Shown: positions 51,795 through 62,397 of the stretch, one piece after another | How the letters are laid out: every line of letters starts with the position of its first letter | Position numbering within the stretch: the first letter of the stretch is position 1 | Assembly: GCF_001984035.1 (NCBI RefSeq) | Contig: NZ_CP019449.1 | Location: 744,001-808,000 of the forward strand | Length of the DNA stretch: 64,000 nt | Direction: 5' to 3' | Source: Sphingopyxis sp. QXT-31 | GTDB taxonomy: Bacteria; Pseudomonadota; Alphaproteobacteria; Sphingomonadales; Sphingomonadaceae | Position numbers and translations under genes: made by a program | Notes under the pieces: generated by a model | Databases searched by the model: none | Seen by the model: only the letters and a program-made list of their open reading frames with translations | Told to the model about the DNA's origin: nothing

Positions 51795-52492
51795 GCGGCG
51801 ATTGCGTCCACCGTCAGGTCGGGCGCTATTGCCCCGATTGCGGCAAGGATTTGTCGCCCGAGCCCTTCGACCGCCGCACCGTCGTCGACGAGCTGGTCGG
51901 CAACTGGTGGGAAAAGGGCGTGTTGCAGACGCTCGGCGGCCTCTTCCTGCGGCCCGGCGTGCTGATCCGCCGCTATATCGAAAGCGACCGCGACATCCTC
52001 GTCAAGGCGGTGCCCTATATCGCGGTGGCGCTGGCGCTGAACTATGCGCTGCGCGCGCGCTTCCTGCCCGGAAGCACCACGACCGACCTTTCGGTGATCG
52101 AGATGCTGCAGAACGAGCCGCTGGTCATCCCGCTGCTGTCGGCGGCGATCTCGGCGCTGGTGCTGCACTTCATCTTCTACCGCAGCGGAACGGCGGGCCT
52201 GTTCGGCACGATCGTGATGCGCCTCTATGTGCTCGCGCAGGCGACGTTGCTGGTCGTGTTCGCAGACCTCTTGATGGAGTTGTTCCTCGCCAACCGAAGC
52301 ATCGGGCGCAACCTCGCGCGCCTGACGGTCGGGATCGGCTATACCATCTTCGCCGTGCGGGAGTTCTACGCGGGCGAAGGTCGTGGGGGTTGGATCCGCG
52401 CGATCGCCGCCGTCCTAAGCGGCGAACTCGCGCTGATCCTGTTCATCTTCACCCCCGCCGCGATGATCGAGGGCGCGGGCCTGCTCGATTAG
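51791..52492 (+). CDS. DUF3667-like membrane protein with N-terminal zinc ribbon
   Basis: A 233-aa protein. Residues 4-20 contain a C-x8-C-x2-C cysteine set (CVHRQVGRYCPDCGKDL), a zinc-ribbon-like knuckle, followed by GVLQTLGGLFLRPGVLIRRYIE, which resembles DUF3667 proteins. Four to five transmembrane helices occupy residues 70-230. Function unknown. The stop overlaps the convergent hydrolase gene by 4 nt. Confidence 0.65.
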   Translation: MSGDCVHRQVGRYCPDCGKDLSPEPFDRRTVVDELVGNWWEKGVLQTLGGLFLRPGVLIRRYIESDRDILVKAVPYIAVALALNYALRARFLPGSTTTDLSVIEMLQNEPLVIPLLSAAISALVLHFIFYRSGTAGLFGTIVMRLYVLAQATLLVVFADLLMELFLANRSIGRNLARLTVGIGYTIFAVREFYAGEGRGGWIRAIAAVLSGELALILFIFTPAAMIEGAGLLD

Positions 52493-53145
52493 CGGATCGG
52501 CGAATCGGGGGCGAGCCGCATATCTAGATAGTTATCGAGCGACTTCATCAACTGGTCGAGTTCATGCTCGAAGAAGTGATTCGCGCGCGGAATCTCGTCG
52601 TGATGGATGGTGATGCCCTTTTGCGTGCGCAGCTTGTCGACCAGCTTCTGCACGGCCGAGGGCGGCACGATCTCGTCCTGCCCGCCCGCGACGATGATGC
52701 CCGAAGAGGGGCAGGGGGCGAGGAAGCTGAAGTCGTACATGTTCGCCGGCGGCGCGACCGACAGGAAGCCGCGGATCTCGGGGCGGCGCATCAGAAGCTG
52801 CATGCCGATCCACGCGCCGAAGCTGAAGCCGGCGATCCACGTCGTCTGCGCCTCGGGATGGATCGACTGGACCCAGTCGAGCGCGGAGGCGGCATCGCTC
52901 AGCTCGCCGATGCCATTGTCGAACGTGCCCTGGCTGCGGCCGACGCCGCGGAAGTTGAAGCGCAGCACCGCAAAACCGCGCGCGACGAAGCTCTTGTACA
53001 TCGCCTGGGTGATGCGGTCGTTCATCGTGCCGCCGCCCTGCGGATGCGGGTGCAGGATCAGCGCGACCGGCGCGCGCGGGCGCGGCGGCGGCGAGAAACG
53101 GCCTTCGATACGGCCCTCGGGGCCGGGGAAAATCACGTCGGGCAT
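52489..53145 (-). CDS. Alpha/beta hydrolase (serine nucleophile)
   Basis: A 218-aa cytoplasmic hydrolase. It begins with strands around a HPHPQGGGTMND oxyanion loop, then FRGVGRSQG, the nucleophile elbow GFSFGAW, the acid in GGQDEIVP and the catalytic His in RANHFFEHE. The size and the HPHPQGGG motif place it with small esterase-like hydrolases found across alphaproteobacteria. No substrate can be assigned. Confidence 0.85.
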   Translation of the reverse strand: MPDVIFPGPEGRIEGRFSPPPRPRAPVALILHPHPQGGGTMNDRITQAMYKSFVARGFAVLRFNFRGVGRSQGTFDNGIGELSDAASALDWVQSIHPEAQTTWIAGFSFGAWIGMQLLMRRPEIRGFLSVAPPANMYDFSFLAPCPSSGIIVAGGQDEIVPPSAVQKLVDKLRTQKGITIHHDEIPRANHFFEHELDQLMKSLDNYLDMRLAPDSPIR

Positions 53146-53296
53146 GGGCGCACCTTTATGTTCTGGGGCTTGCCACCGATTCGCCGGACGGCGGGGTGGC
53201 GGAGCGAAGACACGCGCCTATATAGAAAATAGGTCTCAACATGCAACTTTTGCGAATCGTTCGCAAAAAGGGTGTAAAATCCCGGCTTACCCTTCT

Positions 53297-53375
53297 CCGT
53301 TCGTGTCGAGCGAAGTCGAGACACGCGAAGGCACGCGCTCCCCATATGTGTCTCGACTACGCTCGACACGAACGG
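53297..53375. repeat. Inverted repeat, 28-bp arms
   Basis: Arms 53297-53324 and 53348-53375 pair with a single mismatch and share the GTCGAGCGAAGTCGAGAC core with the element at 9409-9478. It ends 13 nt before the cysteine desulfurase start, so it may lie in that gene's leader. Confidence 0.85.
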
Positions 53376-53388
53376 GTTTAGGGGGCAC

Positions 53389-54486
53389 ATGCCGCGCATG
53401 ATCTACCTCGATTATCAGGCCACGACGCCGCTCGCGCCCGAGGCGCGCGAAGCGATGCTGCGCTGGCTGGAGGGGCCGAAAGGCGACGGTTTCGCCAACC
53501 CGTCGAGCACCCACAAGGCGGGGCGCGCCGCCGCCGCGGCGGTCGAGGTTGCGCGCGACCAGGTCGCGGCGCTGCTACCCAAGGGCGGGCGGCTCTTCTT
53601 CACCTCGGGCGCGACCGAGGCGCTCAACTGGGCGCTGCTGCGCGGGGCCGAAGCCATGCCCGGCGGCGTGGCGGGGCTCAGCATCGAGCATGCCGCGTCG
53701 TTGCAATGCCTCGAACGGCTCCACGCCGCGATCCTGCCCGTCGATGGCGAGGGGCTCGCGCTGCCGCCCGACGCCGACCTGATCCCGGAAGGTGGTATCG
53801 TCGCCGCGATGCTGGTGAACAACGAGGTCGGCACGATCCAGCCGGTCGCCGACTTTGCCGCCGCCGCGCACAAGAAAAACAGCCTGCTGCTCTGCGACGC
53901 GGTGCAGGGTTGTGGCCGCGTCGCGATCCCCGACGGCCCCGATTTGATCGCGATCTCTGCGCACAAGATTCACGGACCCAAGGGTATCGGCGCCCTGTGG
54001 GTCAGGGACGGCGTCGACCTGCCGCCCTTGATGTTCGGCGGCGCGCAGGAACAGGGGATGCGCTCGGGCACCGTCTCCCCCGCGCTATGTGCCGGTTTCG
54101 GCGCCGCGGCGGCGCTCGCGGCCGAGCGTTTCGACGAGGATGCGGCGCACGCCGAACGGCTGTGGTCGCTCGCGCTCGAGATGCTCCCAGAATGGACGAT
54201 CAACGGTTCTTCGGAGCGCCGCTACCACGGCAATCTCAACATCCGCCGCGAGGGCGTGAACGGCCTCCGCCTGATGTCCGACGCGCGCAATATCGCTTTC
54301 TCGCTCGGCAGCGCCTGCGGCAGCGGGTCGGGCAAGGTCAGCCATGTGCTGCGCGCGATGGGGGTGAGCGAAGCCGACGCGCGCGCCTCGATCCGCCTCG
54401 GCTGGGGCCGCTACACGAGCGAGGCCGCGTTGCGCGAAGGGCTGCAAACGATCAAGGATGCCGCGCGGCTCCAGGGGGTTAACTGA
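53389..54486 (+). CDS. Cysteine desulfurase-type PLP enzyme (NifS/IscS family)
   Basis: A 365-aa class V aminotransferase that takes sulfur from cysteine for Fe-S clusters or thio-modifications. The start IYLDYQATTPLAPEA, the PLP lysine in ISAHKIHGPKGIGALW, and the loop cysteine in SLGSACGSGSGK are clear. It is shorter than IscS. A 2Fe-2S ferredoxin gene begins at its last base, which supports a role in Fe-S assembly. ATG 53389 is given; ATG 53398 is better spaced from the AGGGGG ribosome site and also possible. Confidence 0.88.
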   Translation: MPRMIYLDYQATTPLAPEAREAMLRWLEGPKGDGFANPSSTHKAGRAAAAAVEVARDQVAALLPKGGRLFFTSGATEALNWALLRGAEAMPGGVAGLSIEHAASLQCLERLHAAILPVDGEGLALPPDADLIPEGGIVAAMLVNNEVGTIQPVADFAAAAHKKNSLLLCDAVQGCGRVAIPDGPDLIAISAHKIHGPKGIGALWVRDGVDLPPLMFGGAQEQGMRSGTVSPALCAGFGAAAALAAERFDEDAAHAERLWSLALEMLPEWTINGSSERRYHGNLNIRREGVNGLRLMSDARNIAFSLGSACGSGSGKVSHVLRAMGVSEADARASIRLGWGRYTSEAALREGLQTIKDAARLQGVN

Positions 54487-54821
54487 TGCGCGTCACCTTC
54501 ATCCACGCCGACGGCAAGGGACGCACGGAGGCCGAGGCCGAGCCCGGCAGCATCCTGCTCGATGTCGCCCAGGCGCACCTGATGCCGCTCGAAGGGACGT
54601 GCGAGGGGCAGATGGCCTGCTCGACCTGCCACGTCATCGTCGACAAGGCGGATTTCGACCGCCTCCCCGAAGCCAGCGAGATGGAGGAGGACATGCTCGA
54701 CCTCGCCGCCGGCGCCCGCCGTACCAGCCGCCTGTCGTGCCAGATCCTGCTGACGCCCGACCTCGACGGCCTCACCGTCCACATTCCCGCCGAAAGCCGC
54801 AACATGCAGGGGCCGCGCTGA
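54486..54821 (+). CDS. 2Fe-2S ferredoxin, ISC/adrenodoxin type
   Basis: A 111-aa electron carrier. Cluster ligands follow the C-x5-C-x2-C pattern in GTCEGQMACSTCHV plus a final Cys in SRLSCQILLT. The acidic helix EASEMEEDMLDLA is the redox-partner surface of adrenodoxin-like ferredoxins. Its start abuts the desulfurase stop and its stop abuts the beta-lactamase start. It probably supplies electrons for Fe-S assembly or a P450. Confidence 0.93.
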   Translation: MRVTFIHADGKGRTEAEAEPGSILLDVAQAHLMPLEGTCEGQMACSTCHVIVDKADFDRLPEASEMEEDMLDLAAGARRTSRLSCQILLTPDLDGLTVHIPAESRNMQGPR

Positions 54822-55711
54822 TGAAGAAATTGCTCCTTGCCGCGGCCGCGCTGCTGCTCGCCTCCTGCTCGTCGGTTCCGCCCGAACCCGGCGGCGACAC
54901 CTTCACTTTCAGCGATGGCCTCCGCGATATCGAGGAACGCGCCGGCGGCCGGCTCGGTTTCGCGGTGGTCGACCACAAGGGGCGGCTGATCCTCGGCAGC
55001 AACGACAATGATCGTTTCGCGATGTGCTCGACCTTCAAATTGCTGCTCGCGGGTCAGGTGCTACGCGGCGCCACGAGGGGCGGCCCGTCGCTGCGTACGC
55101 CGCTGCCTTTCACCAAGGCCGATATCGTCTTCCACTCGCCCTATACCGAGGCCAATCTCGCATCGGGCGAACTCCGTTTGGGCTTCGCGGCCGAGCAGAT
55201 CGTCAAGGTCAGCGACAATGCCGCCGCGAACCTGATCCTCAAGGCGACGGGCGGCCCCGAAGCCTTCACCCGCCGCATGCGCGAGATGGGCGACGCAGTG
55301 ACGCGGCTCGACCGTTTCGAGACGATCCTCAACGAAAATGCCCTCGGCGACCCGCGCGACACCACCACTCCGCAGGCGATGGCGAAGAGCGCGGCGAAGA
55401 TCGTCTATGGCGATTACCTCGATCCCGCGCATCGCAAGTCGCTGCGCCAATGGATGGTCGACAGCCAGACCGGGCTCGGCCGCATCCGCGCCGGCCTCCC
55501 CGCGGGCTGGGTTGCGGGCGACAAGACCGGCAGCTGCGGCAACGCTTATAACGACGTCGCCTTCGTCGAGCTGCCCGACGGCGGCAAATATATCGTCGCC
55601 GTCTATCTCGACCGGCCGAAGGTCGAGGGCGCCGCCGCCAACGCGATCATCGCCGAGGTGACGCGCGCGATCGCCGAGGATCTGCCCAAGGTCCCGAGCC
55701 TCCGCCAATAG
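54821..55711 (+). CDS. Class A beta-lactamase, predicted lipoprotein, with Cys69/Cys238-type pair
   Basis: A 296-aa class A serine beta-lactamase that hydrolyses beta-lactams in the periplasm. The leader MKKLLLAAAALLLASC is a lipobox, so it may be anchored. All motifs are present: S70-x-x-K in CSTFK, SDN at 131-133, E167 in ETILNE and KTG at 235-237. Cysteines at 69 and 239 (Ambler 69 and 238) flank the active site, as in KPC, SME and NMC-A carbapenemases, where they form a disulfide. This hints at a wide substrate range but does not prove it. It is coupled to the ferredoxin gene; no ampR-like regulator is adjacent. Confidence 0.92.
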   Translation: MKKLLLAAAALLLASCSSVPPEPGGDTFTFSDGLRDIEERAGGRLGFAVVDHKGRLILGSNDNDRFAMCSTFKLLLAGQVLRGATRGGPSLRTPLPFTKADIVFHSPYTEANLASGELRLGFAAEQIVKVSDNAAANLILKATGGPEAFTRRMREMGDAVTRLDRFETILNENALGDPRDTTTPQAMAKSAAKIVYGDYLDPAHRKSLRQWMVDSQTGLGRIRAGLPAGWVAGDKTGSCGNAYNDVAFVELPDGGKYIVAVYLDRPKVEGAAANAIIAEVTRAIAEDLPKVPSLRQ

Positions 55712-55752
55712 CGGCGCTTGATTTTCGCCGCACCCGCCGCCATATGCGCCGC

Positions 55753-55841
55753 GGGAGTCGGGCGGACGTGGTCTTCGCCAACCCGGTCAGGTCCGGAAGG
55801 AAGCAGCCGCAACGAATTCGCCGCGGGTCGTTCCGGCTCCC
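55753..55841 (+). ncRNA. ffs: Signal recognition particle RNA, small bacterial type
   Basis: The SRP hairpin core GGTCAGGTCCGGAAGGAAGCAGCC-type sequence, including the GGAA tetraloop, lies at 55784-55808. The outer stem GGGAGTCGG (55753-55761) pairs with CCGGCTCCC (55833-55841), with one G-U pair. Together with Ffh it targets membrane proteins to the translocon. It lies between the beta-lactamase and dnaX genes. Confidence 0.95.
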
Positions 55842-55891
55842 ACCCATTTCCCCCTTCGACAAGCGCGCCGACCGTCCCTAAGACGGATCGC

Positions 55892-57595
55892 ATGAGCGAT
55901 TCCGCCGACGACGAACCGACAATGCTGTGCATGGATTTGCCGGAGACGCCCGCGCCTTCGGCTTCCTCCGGGCCCTACCGCGTCCTCGCGCGTAAATATC
56001 GCCCGCAGACGTTCGCCGAGTTGATCGGGCAGGACGCGATGGTGAAGACGCTGGGCAACGCCATCGCGCGCGACCGGCTCGCGCATGCCTTCCTGATGAC
56101 CGGGGTGCGCGGGGTCGGCAAGACGTCGACCGCGCGCCTGATCGCCAAGGCGCTCAATTGCATCGGCCCCGACGGGCAGGGCGGGCCGACGATCGATCCG
56201 TGCGGTATCTGCGAGCCGTGCCGCGCGATCACCGAAGGGCGCCATATCGACGTGATCGAGATGGACGCCGCGTCGAACACCGGCGTCGACGACGTGCGCG
56301 AAATCATCGAGGCGGTGCGCTACGCCGCGGTCTCGGCGCGCTACAAGATCTACATCATCGACGAAGTGCATATGTTGTCGCGCAACGCGTTCAACGCGCT
56401 CTTGAAGACGCTCGAAGAGCCGCCGCCGCACGTCAAATTCCTGTTCGCGACCACCGAAGTGAACAAGGTCCCGGTGACGGTGCTGTCGCGCTGCCAGCGC
56501 TTCGACCTCCGCCGCATCACGCCCGACATGCTCTTCGCGCATTTCAGCTCGATCCTGCAAAAGGAAGGCGTCGAGGCCGAGGCGCCCGCGATCTGGCTGA
56601 TCGCCAACGCCGCCGAGGGATCGGTGCGCGACGGCCTGTCGATCCTCGACCAGGCGATCGCGCACGCCGATCTCGACGGCGGCGGCAAGGTGAGCGCCGA
56701 CCAGGTGCGCGTGATGCTCGGCCTGTCGGACCGCTCGTCGATTGCGAACCTGATGGCGACGATCCTCGAGGGCGACGCTGGCGGCGCGATCGACCTTGCG
56801 CGCGGCCAATATGCGCTGGGCATCGAGCCCGTCGCGATGGTGCGCGGGCTGATGGACCTGACGCATGCGATTACCTTGGCAAAGGTGTCGCGTCACGAGG
56901 ACCCGGCGCTGGCGCAGGTCGACCGCGAACGCATCGTCGATTGGGCGCAGAAGCTCGGCTTCGCGCCGCTCAACCGCCTCTGGCAGCTCTTGCTCAAGGG
57001 GCATGACGAGGTGCTGCGCGCGAACAATCCGCTCGAGCATCTCGAAATGCTGCTGCTGCGCGTGATCTATGCCGCGTCGATGCCCGATCCGGGCGAGCTG
57101 GCGAAACTGCTCGAAAGCGGCAGCTTCCCGACGGCGCCGCTGCCCGCGCCCGCTGCTCCGGCCCAGGACGCGACGGCGAGCGCGCCCGAACCGGTCGCCG
57201 CCGAAGCCGGAGCGCCCGCATCGGGGCTCACCGTCGCGCAGATTCACCAGCTGCTCGAAAGCACCGGAAATCATCGGCTTGCGGTCGATGTTTACGATCA
57301 TCTGCGAATCATCGCGCTCGAACCGGGCGTCATCGAGTTCGCCGCGGTGCCCGCGCTTGCCGACGGCTTCGCGCGCGAGCTTGGCGAGGCGCTGCTGAAC
57401 ACCACCGGCAGCCGCTGGCAGGTGCGCAGCGGCGCGGGCGAAGGGCGGCCGAGCCTCGGCCAGATCCGGAGCGCCAGCCTGGCCGACAACGACCAGCGCA
57501 TCCGCGAGCTGCCCGTGGTCAAGGCTGCTTTCGCCGCTTTTCCCGACGCGGCGCTTGAACCCTCCGACGACAATCGCCATAGGTCGAACCCATGA
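55892..57595 (+). CDS. dnaX: DNA polymerase III subunits gamma and tau
   Basis: A 567-aa clamp-loader ATPase. Walker A is GVRGVGKTS at 71-79, the zinc-binding Cys set is CIGPDGQGGPTIDPCGICEPC, Walker B/DExx is IYIIDEVHML, and the SRC motif is in VLSRCQRF. The N-terminal 27 residues before the conserved YRVLARKYRPQTF are an extension seen in sphingomonads. The C-terminal part is shorter than in E. coli tau. I see no obvious slippery A-run, so gamma may not be made by frameshifting. Next gene is ybaB, coupled by 4 nt. Confidence 0.96.
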   Translation: MSDSADDEPTMLCMDLPETPAPSASSGPYRVLARKYRPQTFAELIGQDAMVKTLGNAIARDRLAHAFLMTGVRGVGKTSTARLIAKALNCIGPDGQGGPTIDPCGICEPCRAITEGRHIDVIEMDAASNTGVDDVREIIEAVRYAAVSARYKIYIIDEVHMLSRNAFNALLKTLEEPPPHVKFLFATTEVNKVPVTVLSRCQRFDLRRITPDMLFAHFSSILQKEGVEAEAPAIWLIANAAEGSVRDGLSILDQAIAHADLDGGGKVSADQVRVMLGLSDRSSIANLMATILEGDAGGAIDLARGQYALGIEPVAMVRGLMDLTHAITLAKVSRHEDPALAQVDRERIVDWAQKLGFAPLNRLWQLLLKGHDEVLRANNPLEHLEMLLLRVIYAASMPDPGELAKLLESGSFPTAPLPAPAAPAQDATASAPEPVAAEAGAPASGLTVAQIHQLLESTGNHRLAVDVYDHLRIIALEPGVIEFAAVPALADGFARELGEALLNTTGSRWQVRSGAGEGRPSLGQIRSASLADNDQRIRELPVVKAAFAAFPDAALEPSDDNRHRSNP

Positions 57596-57927
57596 AATCG
57601 ATGGAAGAAATGCTCAAGGCGGCGCAGCAAGCCGCCGAAACCGTGCAGGCCCAGATGGCGGAGGCGCAGGCGAAGCTCGACAGCGTCGAGGTCGAGGGCG
57701 TGTCGGGCGGCGGACTCGTAAAGATTCGCGCCAGCGCCAAGGGCCGCATCAAGGCGATCGCGATCGACGACAGCCTGATGGTGCCTGCCGACAAGCAGAT
57801 GCTCGAGGATCTCCTCGCCGCCGCGTTCAACGACGCGCGCGAAAAGGCCGATGCCGCGAGCAATGAGGAAATGGGCAGGATGACCAGCGGCCTGCCGCTG
57901 CCCCCGGGTTTCAAGCTGCCGTTTTGA
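57592..57927 (+). CDS. YbaB/EbfC family nucleoid-associated protein
   Basis: A 111-aa DNA-binding protein with the standard form: an N-terminal helix rich in Met/Gln/Ala (MEEMLKAAQQAAETVQAQMAEAQ), then the strands VEVEGVSGGGLVKIRASAKGRIKAIAID, a helix, and the Met/Pro-rich tail MTSGLPLPPGFKLPF. It is the usual partner downstream of dnaX (often followed by recR, which is absent here). Confidence 0.95.
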   Translation: MKSMEEMLKAAQQAAETVQAQMAEAQAKLDSVEVEGVSGGGLVKIRASAKGRIKAIAIDDSLMVPADKQMLEDLLAAAFNDAREKADAASNEEMGRMTSGLPLPPGFKLPF

Positions 57928-57933
57928 CGAGAT

Positions 57934-58071
57934 GATCCTCCCTGTGGCGAAGCCATGGCGAGGGGGACCGCCGCCGCAGGCGGTGGTGGAGGGGCATCGA
58001 CGTCAGCGCTATTGCCCCTCCGTCAGCGCTTCGCGCTGCCACCTCCCCATCGCTGCGCGACAGGGAGGATC
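57934..58071. repeat. Compound inverted repeat between ybaB and lon
   Basis: Outer arms GATCCTCCCTGT/ACAGGGAGGATC (57934 and 58071 ends), with inner arms GAGGGGC/GCCCCTC. It is the same family as 63837-63982. The 255-nt gap between the genes shows nothing else apart from the lon leader. Confidence 0.75.
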
Positions 58072-58185
58072 GAATGGCCGTTCACCGCAGCGACATTGAA
58101 TGCGGCGCATGGTACGCCATATTAGCGGTAACACCGCCACAAGAAGGACGGCGCGCCGACTGCGGGCGCCGCTCCAGGAGCCATG

Positions 58186-60582
<2,397 letters not shown>

Positions 60583-60610
60583 CCTCGGTTCAGCCAAGCT
60601 GTTTTTCGTC

Positions 60611-60648
60611 GCAAAAACGTCATTTTCACCGGTTTTTGCCCCTTTTTT
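60611..60648 (+). terminator. Rho-independent terminator after lon
   Basis: GCAAAAAC (60611-60618) pairs with GTTTTTGC (60632-60639), followed by a run of six T at 60643-60648, 29 nt past the lon stop. Confidence 0.6.
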
Positions 60649-60651
60649 GCT

Positions 60652-60680
60652 TTGACAAGCGGGGGACAAAGGTCGTTAGT
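60652..60680 (+). promoter_or_regulatory. Sigma70-like promoter of the HU gene
   Basis: TTGACA (60652-60657) stands 17 nt before GTTAGT (60675-60680), a good -35 with a fair -10. It starts just after the lon terminator and about 60 nt before the HU start codon. Confidence 0.5.
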
Positions 60681-60740
60681 GGCGCGCCATGGCAACGGCC
60701 ATGAATCATTCATTCAACAAAAAGCAGGGGTTCCTTAGGC

Positions 60741-61013
60741 ATGAACAAACAAGACCTGATCGCCGCAGTTGCTGACTCGAGCGGCCTGACCAAGGGCGAC
60801 GCGAGCAAGGCAGTGGAAGCTGTTTTCGACGCGATCACGGGTTCGCTCAAGAAGGGCGGCGAAGTCCGTCTCGTCGGCTTCGGCACCTTCGCCGTCAGCA
60901 AGCGCAAGGCCTCGACCGGCCGCAACCCGCGCACCGGCGAAACGATGACCATCGCGGCGTCGAACCAGCCGAAGTTCAAAGCCGGCAAGGCCCTCAAGGA
61001 CGCCGTCAACTAA
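60741..61013 (+). CDS. DNA-binding protein HU
   Basis: A 90-aa histone-like protein of exactly family length. It opens MNKQDLIAAVADSSGLTKGDASKAVEAVFD, continues with the VRLVGFGTFAVSKR strand and the DNA-intercalating arm GRNPRTGETMTIAA, and ends KFKAGKALKDAVN. It bends and packs chromosomal DNA. It is expressed from its own promoter behind lon. Confidence 0.97.
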   Translation: MNKQDLIAAVADSSGLTKGDASKAVEAVFDAITGSLKKGGEVRLVGFGTFAVSKRKASTGRNPRTGETMTIAASNQPKFKAGKALKDAVN

Positions 61014-61175
61014 GTTGGCCGGCACCTTTTGGTGAAAAACATTCGGGTCGTGGCGTGAGCTGCGGCCCGATTTGTTTGTGGGCGTGCTATCGGCAAAATC
61101 GCCGTTGCAATCGCCGCCGCAGCGGCTATGGACGTCCGGCTTTCGGACGCGGCGCCCGCCGCTCCAGTCCGGGAC

Positions 61176-61250
61176 GGGCGCGTAGCTCAGCGGTAGAGCA
61201 CACCCTTCACACGGGTGGGGTCACAGGTTCAATCCCTGTCGCGCCCACCA
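61176..61250 (+). tRNA. tRNA-Val (CAC)
   Basis: A 75-nt tRNA with encoded CCA. Acceptor GGGCGCG pairs with CGCGCCC; the D-arm is AGCTCAGCGGTAGAGC; the anticodon stem CACCC/GGGTG closes loop TTCACAC, giving anticodon CAC (Val, GUG). The T-arm GGTTCAATCC is standard. Confidence 0.95.
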
Positions 61251-61324
61251 TGGTTGGCCGGCCTAACCATGGATGACCGGACCATTCATCGCCTATTCAA
61301 TGCGTTCGCATTAGGAATCCGGCC

Positions 61325-61633
61325 ATGTTCCGCACTCTCTCTCTTTCGCTGGCCTCGGCCCTGCTGATCGCCGCCGGCGTGCCCGCCGAGGCGCGCGGCG
61401 ACCGCGACCAGGATCATCTCCGCGACGCCGCGGCGCAGGGCAAGGTCGTCCCGCTCGGCAAGCTGATCGCCGACGTGAAATCGCGGCCGCCCTACAGCGA
61501 CATGACCTTCCTCGGCGGCGCGCAGTTCGACCCGCAGCGCATGATCTATACGCTGAAGTTCATGGACGGCAGCCAGGTCGTCGTCGTCTATGTCGACGCG
61601 CGCTCGGGCCGCATCGTCGGGCGCAAGCCCTGA
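61325..61633 (+). CDS. PepSY-like small exported protein next to two-component system
   Basis: A 102-aa protein with a signal peptide of about 24 residues (VPAEA-RG) and a single small alpha/beta domain ending LKFMDGSQVVVVYVDARSGRIVGRKP, which resembles a PepSY fold. It lies 95 nt before a PhoP-like regulator gene. PepSY-type proteins near PhoPQ-like systems may inhibit peptidases or modulate the sensor in the periplasm; that is inference. Confidence 0.7.
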   Translation: MFRTLSLSLASALLIAAGVPAEARGDRDQDHLRDAAAQGKVVPLGKLIADVKSRPPYSDMTFLGGAQFDPQRMIYTLKFMDGSQVVVVYVDARSGRIVGRKP

Positions 61634-61728
61634 CATCGACGCGCAACACATTTGCGATGACCGCCCCGAGTGGTACAGATGAACAAAGCGACCGGGCCGA
61701 CCCGGCTCGCGCTAGGAAAGGCGCCTGA

Positions 61729-62394
61729 ATGCGAATCTTGATTGTCGAAGACGAGCCCACGCTGGGACCGCAGCTCAAGGCGACGCTGGAGGGCGCGGGT
61801 TATGCCGTCGACCTCGCGACCGACGGTGAGGACGGGCATTTCCTCGGCTCGACCGAAAATTACGACGCCGCGATCCTCGACCTCGGCCTGCCCGAGATCG
61901 ACGGGCTGACCGTGCTCGACCGCTGGCGCCGCGAAAAGCGCAATTTCCCGGTGCTGGTGCTGACCGCGCGCGACAGCTGGTCCGACAAGGTGGCGGGGCT
62001 CGATGCCGGCGCCGACGATTATCTCGCCAAGCCCTTCCAGACCGAGGAACTGATCGCGCGCCTGCGCGCGCTGATCCGCCGCGCCGCGGGCAACGCGTCG
62101 AGCGAGCTGATCGCGGGCAAGGTGCGCCTCGACACGCGCTCGGGCCGCGTCACGCTCGACGGCGAGCCGGTCAAGCTGACCGCGCAGGAGTATAAATTGC
62201 TGTCCTACCTGCTCCACCACAAGGGCAAGGTCGTGTCGCGCACCGAGCTGATCGAGCATATCTACGACCAGGATTTCGACCGCGATTCGAACACGATCGA
62301 GGTCTTCGTGACGCGCATCCGCAAGAAGCTCGGCGCCGACATCATCACCACCATCCGCGGTCTCGGCTACCAGCTCGACGACCCGCAGGGCTAA
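61729..62394 (+). CDS. OmpR/PhoP-family response regulator
   Basis: A 221-aa two-component regulator. The receiver (1-115) has the acidic pair in VEDEP, phospho-acceptor D51 in AILDLGLPE, the T in LTARD and K in YLAKPFQ. The C-terminal winged helix (about 125-219) has LTAQEYKLLSYLLHHKGKVVSRTELIEHIY and the recognition helix SNTIEVFVTRIRKKLG. Similarity is greatest to PhoP. Its kinase gene starts 3 nt downstream. Confidence 0.93.
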   Translation: MRILIVEDEPTLGPQLKATLEGAGYAVDLATDGEDGHFLGSTENYDAAILDLGLPEIDGLTVLDRWRREKRNFPVLVLTARDSWSDKVAGLDAGADDYLAKPFQTEELIARLRALIRRAAGNASSELIAGKVRLDTRSGRVTLDGEPVKLTAQEYKLLSYLLHHKGKVVSRTELIEHIYDQDFDRDSNTIEVFVTRIRKKLGADIITTIRGLGYQLDDPQG

Positions 62395-62397
62395 GCC

